Shown in pieces: positions 8,624 to 16,514 of a stretch of DNA of 64,000 bases. The notes below the pieces were generated by a model. It saw only the letters and a program-made list of their open reading frames with translations, was not told the DNA's origin and made no database searches. Where the stretch lies: NCBI GenBank assembly GCA_910577255.1, contig CAJTMH010000006.1, positions 52,082-116,081 of the forward strand, given 5' to 3'. Both the position numbers and the translations under genes were made by a program. This stretch comes from an uncultured Duncaniella sp. (GTDB taxonomy: Bacteria > Bacteroidota > Bacteroidia > Bacteroidales > Muribaculaceae). How positions within the stretch are numbered: the stretch's first letter is position 1; each line of letters opens with the position of its first letter.

Positions 8624-9229
8624 ATGAAAAAAATATCACATATCCTCTCAGCGGTCTTCTCGCCTTTGCTGGTGCCTACCTATGGCATGGTGCTGGCAGC
8701 GTTCCTGACCATCCTCAACTTCCTGCCTCTGCCGTTGCTCTGGTCAGCTATTGGGATTACGTTTGTCATCACATGTCTGATTCCGGTAGCGGCTATACTC
8801 TCGCTCTACAAGTCGGGTTATATAAAGGATCCGGGGCTAAATGACCGCACCGAACGCACCATCCCCTATGTGGTCACCATCTTGTGTTACCTTGGTTGCG
8901 GCTACTTTTTCTACAGGGCTAACGCTCCGCTTTGGCTCGGCTTGTTTTTTGCCGGAGGAGCAGCTGCTTGTCTGGTGAGCATGATTGTCAACCGCTGGTG
9001 GAAAATCAGCGCGCATGCTGCCGCTTTAGGAGGAATTGTTGCGTTGCTATTTCGCATCGTAGCCTCGCATTATGCCTTGTTCAACATGAATGTATGGCTC
9101 TCAGGGGCTATTATAGTCACAGGAATGGTGATGACAGCCAGAGTGTATCTCGGCCGTCACACCCTCTGGCAGGTTCTTGCCGGATGTGCCAACGGATTCC
9201 TCTGTGTCTATCTCCTCTCCATGCTGTGA
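8624..9229 (+). CDS. PAP2-like integral membrane protein
   Basis: 201 residues with about six hydrophobic segments. The C-terminal half keeps the layout of PAP2 phosphatases: KISAHAAALGG sits where PSGH is expected and ARVYLGRHTLWQVLAG where SRxxxGxHxxxD is expected. The last Arg and His are kept; the PSG and the final Asp are changed. It may therefore be a divergent lipid phosphatase or an inactive relative. The gene starts 19 bases after rpoN and precedes purE by about 70 bases. Confidence 0.6.
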   Translation: MKKISHILSAVFSPLLVPTYGMVLAAFLTILNFLPLPLLWSAIGITFVITCLIPVAAILSLYKSGYIKDPGLNDRTERTIPYVVTILCYLGCGYFFYRANAPLWLGLFFAGGAAACLVSMIVNRWWKISAHAAALGGIVALLFRIVASHYALFNMNVWLSGAIIVTGMVMTARVYLGRHTLWQVLAGCANGFLCVYLLSML

Positions 9230-9298
9230 TGAGCCGTGTGGCAGAGTGATCTATTTGAAAACAATAAATTTACAATATCCTACAACAACCAGTTAGAT

Positions 9299-9805
9299 AT
9301 GAAACCAATCGTTAGCATTATCATGGGGAGCACAAGTGACCTTCCCATCCTTAAGAAGGCTGCCGACTTCCTCAACAAGATGGAAGTGCCTTTCGAGATG
9401 AATGCTCTCTCTGCCCACCGCACCCCTCGTGAAGTGGAGGAGTTCGCCACTAACGCCGAGCAGAGAGGCATAAAGGTGATAATTGCGGCAGCCGGCATGG
9501 CGGCGGCGCTTCCTGGCGTCATAGCAGCCATGACCCCGCTACCTGTCATCGGCATACCTGTTAATTCCACCCTTGACGGAGTCGATGCCCTTTACTCGAT
9601 TGTGCAGATGCCTCCGGGTATCTCTGTGGCCACAGTCGGCATAAATGCCGGTATGAACGCCGCGGTGATGGCTGTGCAGATTCTTGCTCTGTCCGATGCT
9701 GAGCTTGCAAAACGTTTTGGTGCCTACCGTGCCACTCTCTCCAAGAAAATCGTTGATGCCAACAATGAGCTTAAAGAGGTCAAATATGACTTCAAGGTTG
9801 ATTGA
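9299..9805 (+). CDS. purE: 5-(carboxyamino)imidazole ribonucleotide mutase
   Basis: 168 residues from ATG 9299; an upstream in-frame start at 9236 would add a tail not found in the family. Class I PurE converts N5-CAIR to CAIR in purine synthesis. Motifs in order: IIMGSTSDLPI (phosphate site), SAHRTP (active-site His region), AAAGMAAALPGVIAA, PVIGIPV and QMPPGISVATVGINAGMNAA. All are as expected for an active octameric enzyme. It lies between a PAP2-like gene and ispG on the same strand. A purU gene lies further right at 30296 but is not linked to it. Confidence 0.95.
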   Translation: MKPIVSIIMGSTSDLPILKKAADFLNKMEVPFEMNALSAHRTPREVEEFATNAEQRGIKVIIAAAGMAAALPGVIAAMTPLPVIGIPVNSTLDGVDALYSIVQMPPGISVATVGINAGMNAAVMAVQILALSDAELAKRFGAYRATLSKKIVDANNELKEVKYDFKVD

Positions 9806-9865
9806 CTGGCCTCTTCCGAGAATCTGAAAAATATTTTTACATCAAGTAATATTCCTTCGTTAGAA

Positions 9866-11533
9866 ATGACCGATTTTAATTATCACAGGCGACCTACATG
9901 GCATGTCACTGTCGGAAATGTGGAGATTGGTGGCGACAATCCGGTGGTGGTCCAGTCGATGACCTCGACCGGGACTATGGATACCCCGGGCTCCGTAGCC
10001 CAGATTAAGCGAATAGTGGAAGCCGGAGGGCAGATTGTGCGTCTGACCGCGCAAGGTGTCCGCGAGGCCGAGAATCTTGCTGAGATATCAGCTGCTCTGA
10101 GGGCCGACGGTGTGGATGTGCCTCTCGTGGCCGATATCCATTTCAATCCCAAAGCGGCATTCGCCGCCGCGTCGCGGGTTGAGAAAGTGCGCATCAATCC
10201 GGGCAATTTTGTCGACCCGGGCCGTGTGTTTAAAAAAATCGACTTTACCGACGAGGAGTATGCTGCCGAGATCTCAAAGATAGAGGATGGGCTTCTGCCT
10301 CTGCTCGATATATGCCGGGAGCATCACACCGCATTGCGTATCGGGGTCAACCATGGTTCCCTCTCTGACCGAATCATGAGCCGTTACGGCGACACTCCTG
10401 CAGGAATGGTGGAGAGCGCCATGGAATTTCTGCGCGTTTGTCTCAAGCATGATTTCCGCGATGTGGTCATATCCATCAAAGCCTCTAATGTCACGGTGAT
10501 GGTGGAGACAGTGCGCCGGCTGGTTGCAGCCATGGATGCCGAGGACATGCACTTCCCCCTTCATCTCGGCGTTACGGAAGCCGGAGATGGAGAGGACGGC
10601 CGAGTGAAGTCGGCTGTAGGCATAGGCTCGCTGCTTGCCGATGGGATAGGCGACACTATCCGTGTATCGCTCAGCGAAGAGCCTGAATGTGAGATTCCGG
10701 TGGCCCGCAGCATTCTGCGTATCATCGACTCCATAGCGCAGCCTGCCCGGCAGATAGCTCCTGTGGAGCTCCCGGAGGGATATGACATCTATGCTCCGCA
10801 GCGTCGCAAGAGCTTGTGGGCCGACCGTATCCCCCAAGTGGTGGGTCTTGACATCCATCCCGACACATTGGTTGATGCTGCACATGTAGATGCCGCCGAC
10901 GGTCTTGGTGAAGAGCTTGCTTCAGCCCTGGAGGCCACTCCCGGAAAAGTGGTGGTGCTTACTACCACTCATCCCAATTCAGTTGGCAGCCTCAAAGCTT
11001 TTCTAATGTCAATGATTCACCGGGGTCTTGTGAACCCTGTGATTATCCGTCGCGATTATGAAGGGTTGACCTCAGACGATGTGGCTCTTGCTGCTTCCAT
11101 TGAGTTAGGTGCCCTCATTCTGGCCGGATTCAGTGATGGGGTGTGGATTACTGCGTCCGGCATGGAGATGGACGACCTCAACAGGCTCGCACTCAACATC
11201 CTTCAGGCCACACGTCAGCGCATGTCCAAGACGGAGTTTATCTCCTGTCCCGGTTGTGGCCGTACACTCTACGATCTCCAGTCGACTCTGCGCGAGATTA
11301 AAGCCGCCACTTCCCATCTCAAGGGGCTTAAGATCGGCGTCATGGGCTGCATTGTCAACGGACCTGGCGAGATGGCCGATGCCGATTACGGTTATGTCGG
11401 TGCCGGTGTCGGCAAGATAAGCCTCTACAAAGGCAAGGAATGCATCTCTAAGAACATCCCCACCGAGGAAGCCATACCCAGGCTCATAGCCTTGATTAAG
11501 GAGAATGGCGACTGGGTTGACAAGGAAGCCTGA
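9866..11533 (+). CDS. ispG: 4-hydroxy-3-methylbut-2-en-1-yl diphosphate synthase (long form)
   Basis: 555 residues. Penultimate step of the MEP isoprenoid pathway, converting MEcPP to HMBPP with a 4Fe-4S cluster. The N-terminal TIM barrel opens RRPTWHVTVGNVEIGGDNPV and contains VADIHFNPKAA and RINPGNF. The C-terminal cluster domain has SCPGCGRTLYDL and VMGCIVNGPGEM with the three cysteine ligands. An inserted middle domain (about residues 300-430) makes this the long type found in Bacteroidetes, Chlamydiae and plants. The stop lies 4 bases before the ribD start. Confidence 0.96.
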   Translation: MTDFNYHRRPTWHVTVGNVEIGGDNPVVVQSMTSTGTMDTPGSVAQIKRIVEAGGQIVRLTAQGVREAENLAEISAALRADGVDVPLVADIHFNPKAAFAAASRVEKVRINPGNFVDPGRVFKKIDFTDEEYAAEISKIEDGLLPLLDICREHHTALRIGVNHGSLSDRIMSRYGDTPAGMVESAMEFLRVCLKHDFRDVVISIKASNVTVMVETVRRLVAAMDAEDMHFPLHLGVTEAGDGEDGRVKSAVGIGSLLADGIGDTIRVSLSEEPECEIPVARSILRIIDSIAQPARQIAPVELPEGYDIYAPQRRKSLWADRIPQVVGLDIHPDTLVDAAHVDAADGLGEELASALEATPGKVVVLTTTHPNSVGSLKAFLMSMIHRGLVNPVIIRRDYEGLTSDDVALAASIELGALILAGFSDGVWITASGMEMDDLNRLALNILQATRQRMSKTEFISCPGCGRTLYDLQSTLREIKAATSHLKGLKIGVMGCIVNGPGEMADADYGYVGAGVGKISLYKGKECISKNIPTEEAIPRLIALIKENGDWVDKEA

Positions 11534-11537
11534 GCGT

Positions 11538-12500
11538 ATGGAAGTCGATGAGAGATACATGCGCCGGGCGCTCGAGCTGGCATCCCACGGTTGTCTCGAC
11601 GCTGCGCCTAACCCTATGGTGGGAGCGGTGATAGTGGGGCCTGACGGAAATATAATAGGCGAAGGCTGGCACCGTCGCTGCGGTGAGGGACATGCCGAAG
11701 TCAATGCCGTGGCTTCGGTCAGTGATAAGACATTGCTCACGGAGTCCACCATGTATGTCACGCTCGAGCCTTGCTCTCATTTCGGGAAGACACCCCCTTG
11801 TGCCGACATGATAGTGTCCGTAGGCATACCTAAAGTTGTGGTGGGCTGTCTTGACCCGTTTGAGAAAGTGTCCGGAAGGGGAGTGGGACGTCTGCGTGCT
11901 GCTGGTGTTGAAGTGGTCACCGGAGTGTTGGAGGAACAATGCCGTGAGCTCAATGTGAAATTCATGACGGCTCATCGTCTTAAGCGTCCCTACATCACAC
12001 TGAAGTGGGCCCAGAGTGCTGATGGCTTCATAGACGGACATATTTCAACCCCAATCACCTTGATGCTTGTACATCGCGAGCGAGCTCTTCACGACGCTAT
12101 ACTCGTGGGCAGTGGTACGGTGTTGGCCGACAATCCGTCGCTCGACACACGCCTTTTTGCCGGCAAGTCACCGGTGAAAGTCATCCTTGACCGCCGTGGC
12201 CGTGTGGGTGGCGATGCGGCGGTGTTCAGGGGCGGTGACACCATAATAGTGCATTCTCATGACCCATTGGAGCAGATACTGGCATCGCTGTATGACAAAG
12301 GTATCACCTCTATGCTTGTCGAAGGCGGTGCTGAAATCCTCTCCTCATTCATCAATGCCGGATTGTGGGACGCTGTGCGTGTCGAGGTTGGCAACAAGGC
12401 AATCGCCGGCAAAGTGAAAGCACCGAACATATCCGGATTGCCGCTTGTTTCGGATTGTGTGACGGTTGATGACCATAAAATTTTAACATGGAAGAAATGA
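11538..12500 (+). CDS. ribD: Bifunctional riboflavin biosynthesis deaminase/reductase
   Basis: 320 residues from ATG 11538 (MEVDERYMRRALELA), chosen because it begins 4 bases after the ispG stop and matches the family start; the frame is open from 11505. The N-terminal deaminase has the zinc site HAEVNAV (His and catalytic Glu) and PCSHFGKTPPCAD (two Cys). The C-terminal reductase starts with RPYITLKWAQSADGFI and ends in LVEGGAEILSSF. Together they carry out the second and third steps of the GTP-derived branch of riboflavin synthesis. It overlaps the next gene slightly. Confidence 0.94.
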   Translation: MEVDERYMRRALELASHGCLDAAPNPMVGAVIVGPDGNIIGEGWHRRCGEGHAEVNAVASVSDKTLLTESTMYVTLEPCSHFGKTPPCADMIVSVGIPKVVVGCLDPFEKVSGRGVGRLRAAGVEVVTGVLEEQCRELNVKFMTAHRLKRPYITLKWAQSADGFIDGHISTPITLMLVHRERALHDAILVGSGTVLADNPSLDTRLFAGKSPVKVILDRRGRVGGDAAVFRGGDTIIVHSHDPLEQILASLYDKGITSMLVEGGAEILSSFINAGLWDAVRVEVGNKAIAGKVKAPNISGLPLVSDCVTVDDHKILTWKK

Positions 12501-13066
12501 AGATAATTCAAGCCCGAAAACAGGATGCACCACTGATAGCCTACTCTATAATGGCGGGAATAGGTGAGGAAATATGCAGAAATCTCGCTGGTGCCGACCA
12601 TACTCTTGACGATGTAAAAGCTCTTTTCACGCAACTTGCCGAAGCATCCGACAGTCAGTATAGCTATCTCAACACCCTTGTGGCTATTGATGACGATGGG
12701 ACACCTATGGGGGCCTGCATAAGTTACGACGGTGCAAATCTCCATCAGCTGCGGAAAGCGTTTTTTGAATTGGCAGCTGAGAAATTGGATTTGCACATTG
12801 AAAACATGGACGACGAGACCGACTCCGGAGAGTTTTATATCGACACCCTTGCCGTCTTGCCTGACTACCGTGGACAGGGAGTTGCTGCAGCGCTTCTGAT
12901 GGCATCCGTTGACAAAGCTGCTGCCTCTGGAAAGCCGGCCGGCCTGTTGGTGGATAAAGACAACCATCGGGCTCGCAGGCTTTATGACAAACTCGGATTC
13001 AAGCAGGTGGGAGAGCGTCCTTTTGCCTTTGTGATGATGGATCATTTGCAGTATTCCAAGCAGTGA
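12497..13066 (+). CDS. GNAT family N-acetyltransferase
   Basis: 189 residues from ATG 12497, overlapping the ribD stop by four bases; an ATG at 12488 is also in frame. The acetyl-CoA pocket is LAVLPDYRGQGVAAALLMAS near residue 120, and the C-terminal NHRARRLYDKLGFKQVGE is the usual GNAT beta5-alpha4 ending. The N-terminal part has an acidic insertion around MDDETDSGEF. The substrate is unknown. Overlap with ribD suggests it is expressed with the ispG-ribD run. Confidence 0.85.
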   Translation: MKIIQARKQDAPLIAYSIMAGIGEEICRNLAGADHTLDDVKALFTQLAEASDSQYSYLNTLVAIDDDGTPMGACISYDGANLHQLRKAFFELAAEKLDLHIENMDDETDSGEFYIDTLAVLPDYRGQGVAAALLMASVDKAAASGKPAGLLVDKDNHRARRLYDKLGFKQVGERPFAFVMMDHLQYSKQ

Positions 13067-13156
13067 GACTTGAATATGCAAAAGCATCATCGCCGTTACA
13101 ATCTCTATCTCAGAGTGTCTGAATTTAGCTCAGAAGATTGAAAAAACATGAAAGTT

Positions 13157-13188
13157 TTTGGAAAATAGCCAAAAACTTACTACCTTTG
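13157..13188 (+). promoter_or_regulatory. Bacteroidetes-type promoter of tRNA-Gln
   Basis: TTTG at 13157-13160 is followed after 20 bases by TACCTTTG at 13181-13188, matching the -33/-7 consensus TTTG-N19-21-TAnnTTTG. The mature tRNA starts about 80 bases downstream. Confidence 0.75.
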
Positions 13189-13267
13189 CAAAGCTTTAGG
13201 TTCAGAAACCGCATATAGGGATATCCTCCGATATTTGGTTTCAATCATGAACTTGGGCAAATAGGAT

Positions 13268-13338
13268 TGTCTTATGGTGTAATGGTAGCACTGCAGTTTT
13301 TGGTTCTGCCTGTCTTGGTTCGAATCCAGGTAAGACAA
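13268..13338 (+). tRNA. tRNA-Gln (anticodon TTG)
   Basis: The acceptor arms TGTCTTA (13268-13274) and TAAGACA (13331-13337) pair over seven bases. The D-arm contains AATGGTAGC. The anticodon loop reads TTTTGGT with TTG as anticodon, flanked by GCAG and CTGC. The T-loop is GGTTCGAATCC. CCA is not encoded. The gene has its own promoter and terminator. Confidence 0.93.
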
Positions 13339-13345
13339 CACAATA

Positions 13346-13389
13346 AATCCGCAAGGCGTTGATTTTTCAACTCTTGCGGATTTTTTTTG
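13346..13389 (+). terminator. Rho-independent terminator after tRNA-Gln
   Basis: AATCCGCAAG at 13346-13355 pairs perfectly with CTTGCGGATT at 13373-13382, and the hairpin runs into a stretch of eight or more T residues. Confidence 0.9.
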
Positions 13390-13404
13390 CTTATGATTGA
13401 CCCC

Positions 13405-14217
13405 TCAGTTTCCTGTCAGGGTGAATTCGGTCATTATCCAGAATGTGGAGTCGGAGTTTTCAAATGACACTTCTTTATATAGCCGATAGATACCGGGCTT
13501 ATTATGGTTCAAGGCTGGATAGAGCGACACATCGAAGTGATGTGAGCCTCCTTTTGTCAGGATATATCCGATATCGTTCCAGACTCCCGGGTGCGGCAAT
13601 TTGTACCAATTGCCATTGGTTTCTTTATATCCCACAATGTACTTTTCCCCGAATGTCAGAATATGACCACCCTCGTATCTGATGGTGAAGGACGCATTGG
13701 CTGCGTTTGCTGGATATGATTTTTGATCAGGAGAGATAAAGATGCTATCGGCACTGAAGTCGTGAGAGAGAGTCACATCAATCTTTTTAGGCTGGGAGGG
13801 GCCATGGAATTTAATGAGAGGTGAATCCGATATCAGTTCCTGGAATTGTTGTTGCCAGTAATTGGTGTTAATGGTCAGCGACACAATTACCGAGTCCTCT
13901 TCTACCGCTGTCATCCAGATATTGGCACACAGAGGGTTTTCCGGGCTTATTTCCTTGAGTTTCCGGGCTATTTCGTCCTGTAGTTCATCAAGCTGCTTTT
14001 GGAGCGGTTTCTCTGGCAAGGCGGCTTCGACAGTGCATGAGGCTGTTACAGTGTCATTTTCGGCAGCCTGTTCCTGACGTGAAGGTGCTGTGGGGGATTT
14101 CGTTGTGTCACTGAGAGGTTGGCTTGAAATGGTGGCAGTTTCGTTGTTGCCACCGCATCCCTGCAGTGATACCAGTGCCACGGATATGAGGCACAGAAAA
14201 CTGATGTGGTTTTTCAT
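13405..14217 (-). CDS. Lipoprotein with C-terminal Ig-like domain
   Basis: About 270 residues from ATG 14217 (MKNHISFLCL); an earlier in-frame ATG at 14283 would place the signal peptide internally. The signal ends in the lipobox SLQGC. A Ser/Thr-rich linker follows, then a helical segment (LQKQLDELQDEIARKLKEI). The C-terminus, about 100 residues from TIRYEGGHILTFGE through PGIYRLYKEVSF, looks like the bacterial immunoglobulin-like domains in Gram-positive and Bacteroidetes surface proteins. It lies about 25 bases downstream of the DUF115-like gene on the same strand, so the two probably form an operon. Function is unknown. Confidence 0.6.
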   Translation of the reverse strand: MKNHISFLCLISVALVSLQGCGGNNETATISSQPLSDTTKSPTAPSRQEQAAENDTVTASCTVEAALPEKPLQKQLDELQDEIARKLKEISPENPLCANIWMTAVEEDSVIVSLTINTNYWQQQFQELISDSPLIKFHGPSQPKKIDVTLSHDFSADSIFISPDQKSYPANAANASFTIRYEGGHILTFGEKYIVGYKETNGNWYKLPHPGVWNDIGYILTKGGSHHFDVSLYPALNHNKPGIYRLYKEVSFENSDSTFWIMTEFTLTGN

Positions 14218-14242
14218 AATCGGATGATTAAGAGAGGTTGGA

Positions 14243-15115
14243 CTACCGCTGTTTCCCTGGAAGTGGTTTACGCCTGAAAGCATCTATATATGAACCCGGA
14301 GTAGAATTGTAAATGTCAATCCCTCGTGAGGCGGCATATCGGGATATTGTATGATATGATTTAAATGCCAGATGAAAACTCAACAAAATCTCGTGAAGCT
14401 TCACATTCTTATAGACGGAAGTGACACGACGTTGCTCTTCATTGTTGTCCTTATAGAAATGAGGCTGTACCGACACCACTTCGTTGTCAGAATTCACATC
14501 AAGAGTCTTTATCCAGCTATGGTCAGCCCCGAGTATATAAATTTCCTTATATCCGAGGAGCATAGCTGTCATTATGGCCGGAATGAGGACATTGCGTGGG
14601 CGTGGCATACCTCTGCCTGATGAGAATGCAGCCCTCTCGAGCACTCCGAAACCTTCTACACCTACGGGATTGAAATGCTTCACTGAAATCCGTTGATTGG
14701 TTATGCCGATAGCTTTGGCGGAGTACTTTGCCGGTACAAATAGGGTCATCTCCCAGTCCACCTCGTTGTTGAAGCGCTCAAACATTTTTTCAACATTAGG
14801 GTCGCTCCGGCGCCCTTCGAAAAAATGTGGGTCGGCCAGCAGGTAATAGTCAGGCTTAAGCAATGTGAATTCATCTGCGTTGGCTGCGAAGTTCACTGCC
14901 ATCGTCGGTGTATTCTGCAGGATGGCGAGGTCGTTTTTTATATTATCGGCAAGGGATGGGCCGTTACCCATGATGATGAGAGACCTGTCGGAATTTCCGT
15001 TTCCCGGACGTATATCGCATTTGTGTGACAGCATGATGATCTTGAGCATGCTTTTCAGCGATGTCCCGAGTTCAGAGCAGAATGTGGCCACACTGTCGGT
15101 GATTTTTTTACCCAT
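14243..15115 (-). CDS. MptE/DUF115-like protein, putative glycan-modifying transferase
   Basis: 290 residues from ATG 15115 (MGKKITDSVATF); an upstream ATG at 15157 adds 14 residues without family support. After about 45 helical residues comes LIIMGNGPSLADN, a glycine-rich nucleotide-binding start. Further on are DYYLLADPHFF and LLGYKEIYILGADHSW. This pattern is shared by the MptE-like (DUF115) proteins, which include flagellin-glycosylating Maf proteins, and by GT42 sialyltransferases. In gut Bacteroidales such genes commonly sit in polysaccharide regions. No methanopterin pathway is expected here, so a glycosyl or sugar-acid transferase is the better inference. Confidence 0.55.
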   Translation of the reverse strand: MGKKITDSVATFCSELGTSLKSMLKIIMLSHKCDIRPGNGNSDRSLIIMGNGPSLADNIKNDLAILQNTPTMAVNFAANADEFTLLKPDYYLLADPHFFEGRRSDPNVEKMFERFNNEVDWEMTLFVPAKYSAKAIGITNQRISVKHFNPVGVEGFGVLERAAFSSGRGMPRPRNVLIPAIMTAMLLGYKEIYILGADHSWIKTLDVNSDNEVVSVQPHFYKDNNEEQRRVTSVYKNVKLHEILLSFHLAFKSYHTISRYAASRGIDIYNSTPGSYIDAFRRKPLPGKQR

Positions 15116-15190
15116 AATATAACTGAGATGAGAAAAGAAGGGGGAGAATCCCTGCAAATTTACTCAATTCTACCAATCTGTCCAAAAATA

Positions 15191-15230
15191 AGTGTGGCTA
15201 TGACATCGTTCATAGATTCATAGCCACACT
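15191..15230 (-). terminator. Terminator hairpin downstream of the glutaminase-like gene
   Basis: AGTGTGGCTATGA (15191-15203) pairs perfectly with TCATAGCCACACT (15218-15230). On the minus strand the stem is followed by TATTTTTGG, consistent with termination of the gene ending at 15301. Confidence 0.7.
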
Positions 15231-15300
15231 CATTCCGTGGTTAGATTACTGATTAACCCGGGTTAAGACCGGGCTATAATCTGCTGTGTTTTTCAGTGCA

Positions 15301-16299
15301 TTAGTCGACAAACTCAACTTTGGCGCTTGAGAACGCGCTGAGTTGGAGCTGATCGAGAATATCTTTGATGGAGAGGGCAGCCTTGATAGGGATACCGGCT
15401 TCATTAAGTTCAGGTGAGAAGGCTGCTATTGAACCTACACCGGGCAATACAGCCACGAAACCTCCGCCGAAGCCTGACATGGCAGGTGTACCGGTCATGA
15501 TAAGCCATGGACGACCCATTTTCTTGGGGCCCTTGGCTGCCATGATGGCGCAGATGGTTGATGAGATTGATCCGTCAAACACAATCTGATTTGTCACAGG
15601 GTTCACACCATCGGCGGCAATCGTAGCGCCCATCTCTGCAAGCTGCTCTGTGGTTACAAGCATTGAGCGCAGTTTTAAATATAGATCGATGGTAGGAGCG
15701 GCAGCATCGTAAAGCTCGAAGTCAGCGGCTGCAAGAGCATTGACCGCATCACGTTCGGCATTAGCCTTTTCAGCTGCCTTATAAAGATTATCGTCAAGCA
15801 CTGGCGATGATCCCATCATGCCGATCATCATATTGGAAATGATATCCATTTTGCCCTCCGGGTCGCCGGTAGGTTCTACCATGCTGACAGAACGGAGTGC
15901 CATCTTATGATGGGCTTTAGGTTTATCCTGCTGGCCGTTGTCCTTGGGTTTTCCGTGGCATTTACATCCACATTTGGCGATACCCATCTTTTGTACTAAC
16001 TCCTCGACACGCATCTGTGTCAACAACTGTACCATAACAGGAATTCGCACCAAGGCACCCATGGCAAATTGGGCCTGGGTGTCGCCGACATCAAATTTTG
16101 TGCCGTCGGCCAGACGTACTGAAATTCCGAATTTGCCCGGATTCATATCGGCAACTCGCGGATCTGCCTGACCTTTGGTGTCGTTTTTGAGTTTATCATA
16201 CGCTTGCGATACTACCGACTTCAAGTCGGCTAACTTTATTTTCCTATCCATAATTTTATTGAATTTATTTTTGAGTTCGTTTTTGGATATTTTACTCAA
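15301..16299 (-). CDS. Glutaminase-fold protein lacking catalytic residues
   Basis: 332 residues. The overall order matches serine-dependent glutaminases: FGISVRLADG, VGDTQAQF, VEPTGD, LAEMGATIAADGVNPVT, TPAMSGFGGGFVAVLPG and FSPELNEAG. At the place of the catalytic S-x-x-K motif it reads GALVRI, so the Ser is Ala82 and the Lys is Arg85. The Glu and Asn of the binding pocket, the late Tyr, and the Val of GVGGG (here Phe277) are also changed. An inserted CGCKCHGK segment (Cys110, 112, 114, His115) could bind a metal. It should not hydrolyse glutamine. It is transcribed alone with a terminator at 15191-15230. I infer a binding or regulatory protein. Confidence 0.8.
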   Translation of the reverse strand: MSKISKNELKNKFNKIMDRKIKLADLKSVVSQAYDKLKNDTKGQADPRVADMNPGKFGISVRLADGTKFDVGDTQAQFAMGALVRIPVMVQLLTQMRVEELVQKMGIAKCGCKCHGKPKDNGQQDKPKAHHKMALRSVSMVEPTGDPEGKMDIISNMMIGMMGSSPVLDDNLYKAAEKANAERDAVNALAAADFELYDAAAPTIDLYLKLRSMLVTTEQLAEMGATIAADGVNPVTNQIVFDGSISSTICAIMAAKGPKKMGRPWLIMTGTPAMSGFGGGFVAVLPGVGSIAAFSPELNEAGIPIKAALSIKDILDQLQLSAFSSAKVEFVD

Positions 16300-16468
16300 A
16301 TAACCCCCTGTGCATAGCTATAGTTGATAGTTTTAGTGTTATTTACGGTAATTTAAAATGAGTTGACATTGAAGCCGAGTGTAAAAATTTTTGACAAAAA
16401 TGTTTTTGCTTATGTAATGGAATTGCTTAATAGTCAGATGTTTGTCAATGATCGGATAAAAGCCGTAT

Positions 16469-16476
16469 TAACTTTG
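16469..16476 (+). promoter_or_regulatory. Promoter -7 box of the FtsX transporter operon
   Basis: TAACTTTG, a perfect -7 box, lies 39 bases before the permease ATG. A TTTG at 16441-16444 is the nearest -33 candidate, at a slightly long spacing of 24 bases. Confidence 0.6.
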
Positions 16477-16514
16477 CATAAAAAACGAATCATTTATCAG
16501 TCAAAATTTAAAAC

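Noticed and set aside
15253..15266. Perfect 14-bp palindrome TTAACCCGGGTTAA
   Set aside because: It lies just after a terminator and next to a gene end, is single, and short palindromes of this kind occur by chance; no repeat or partner was seen.
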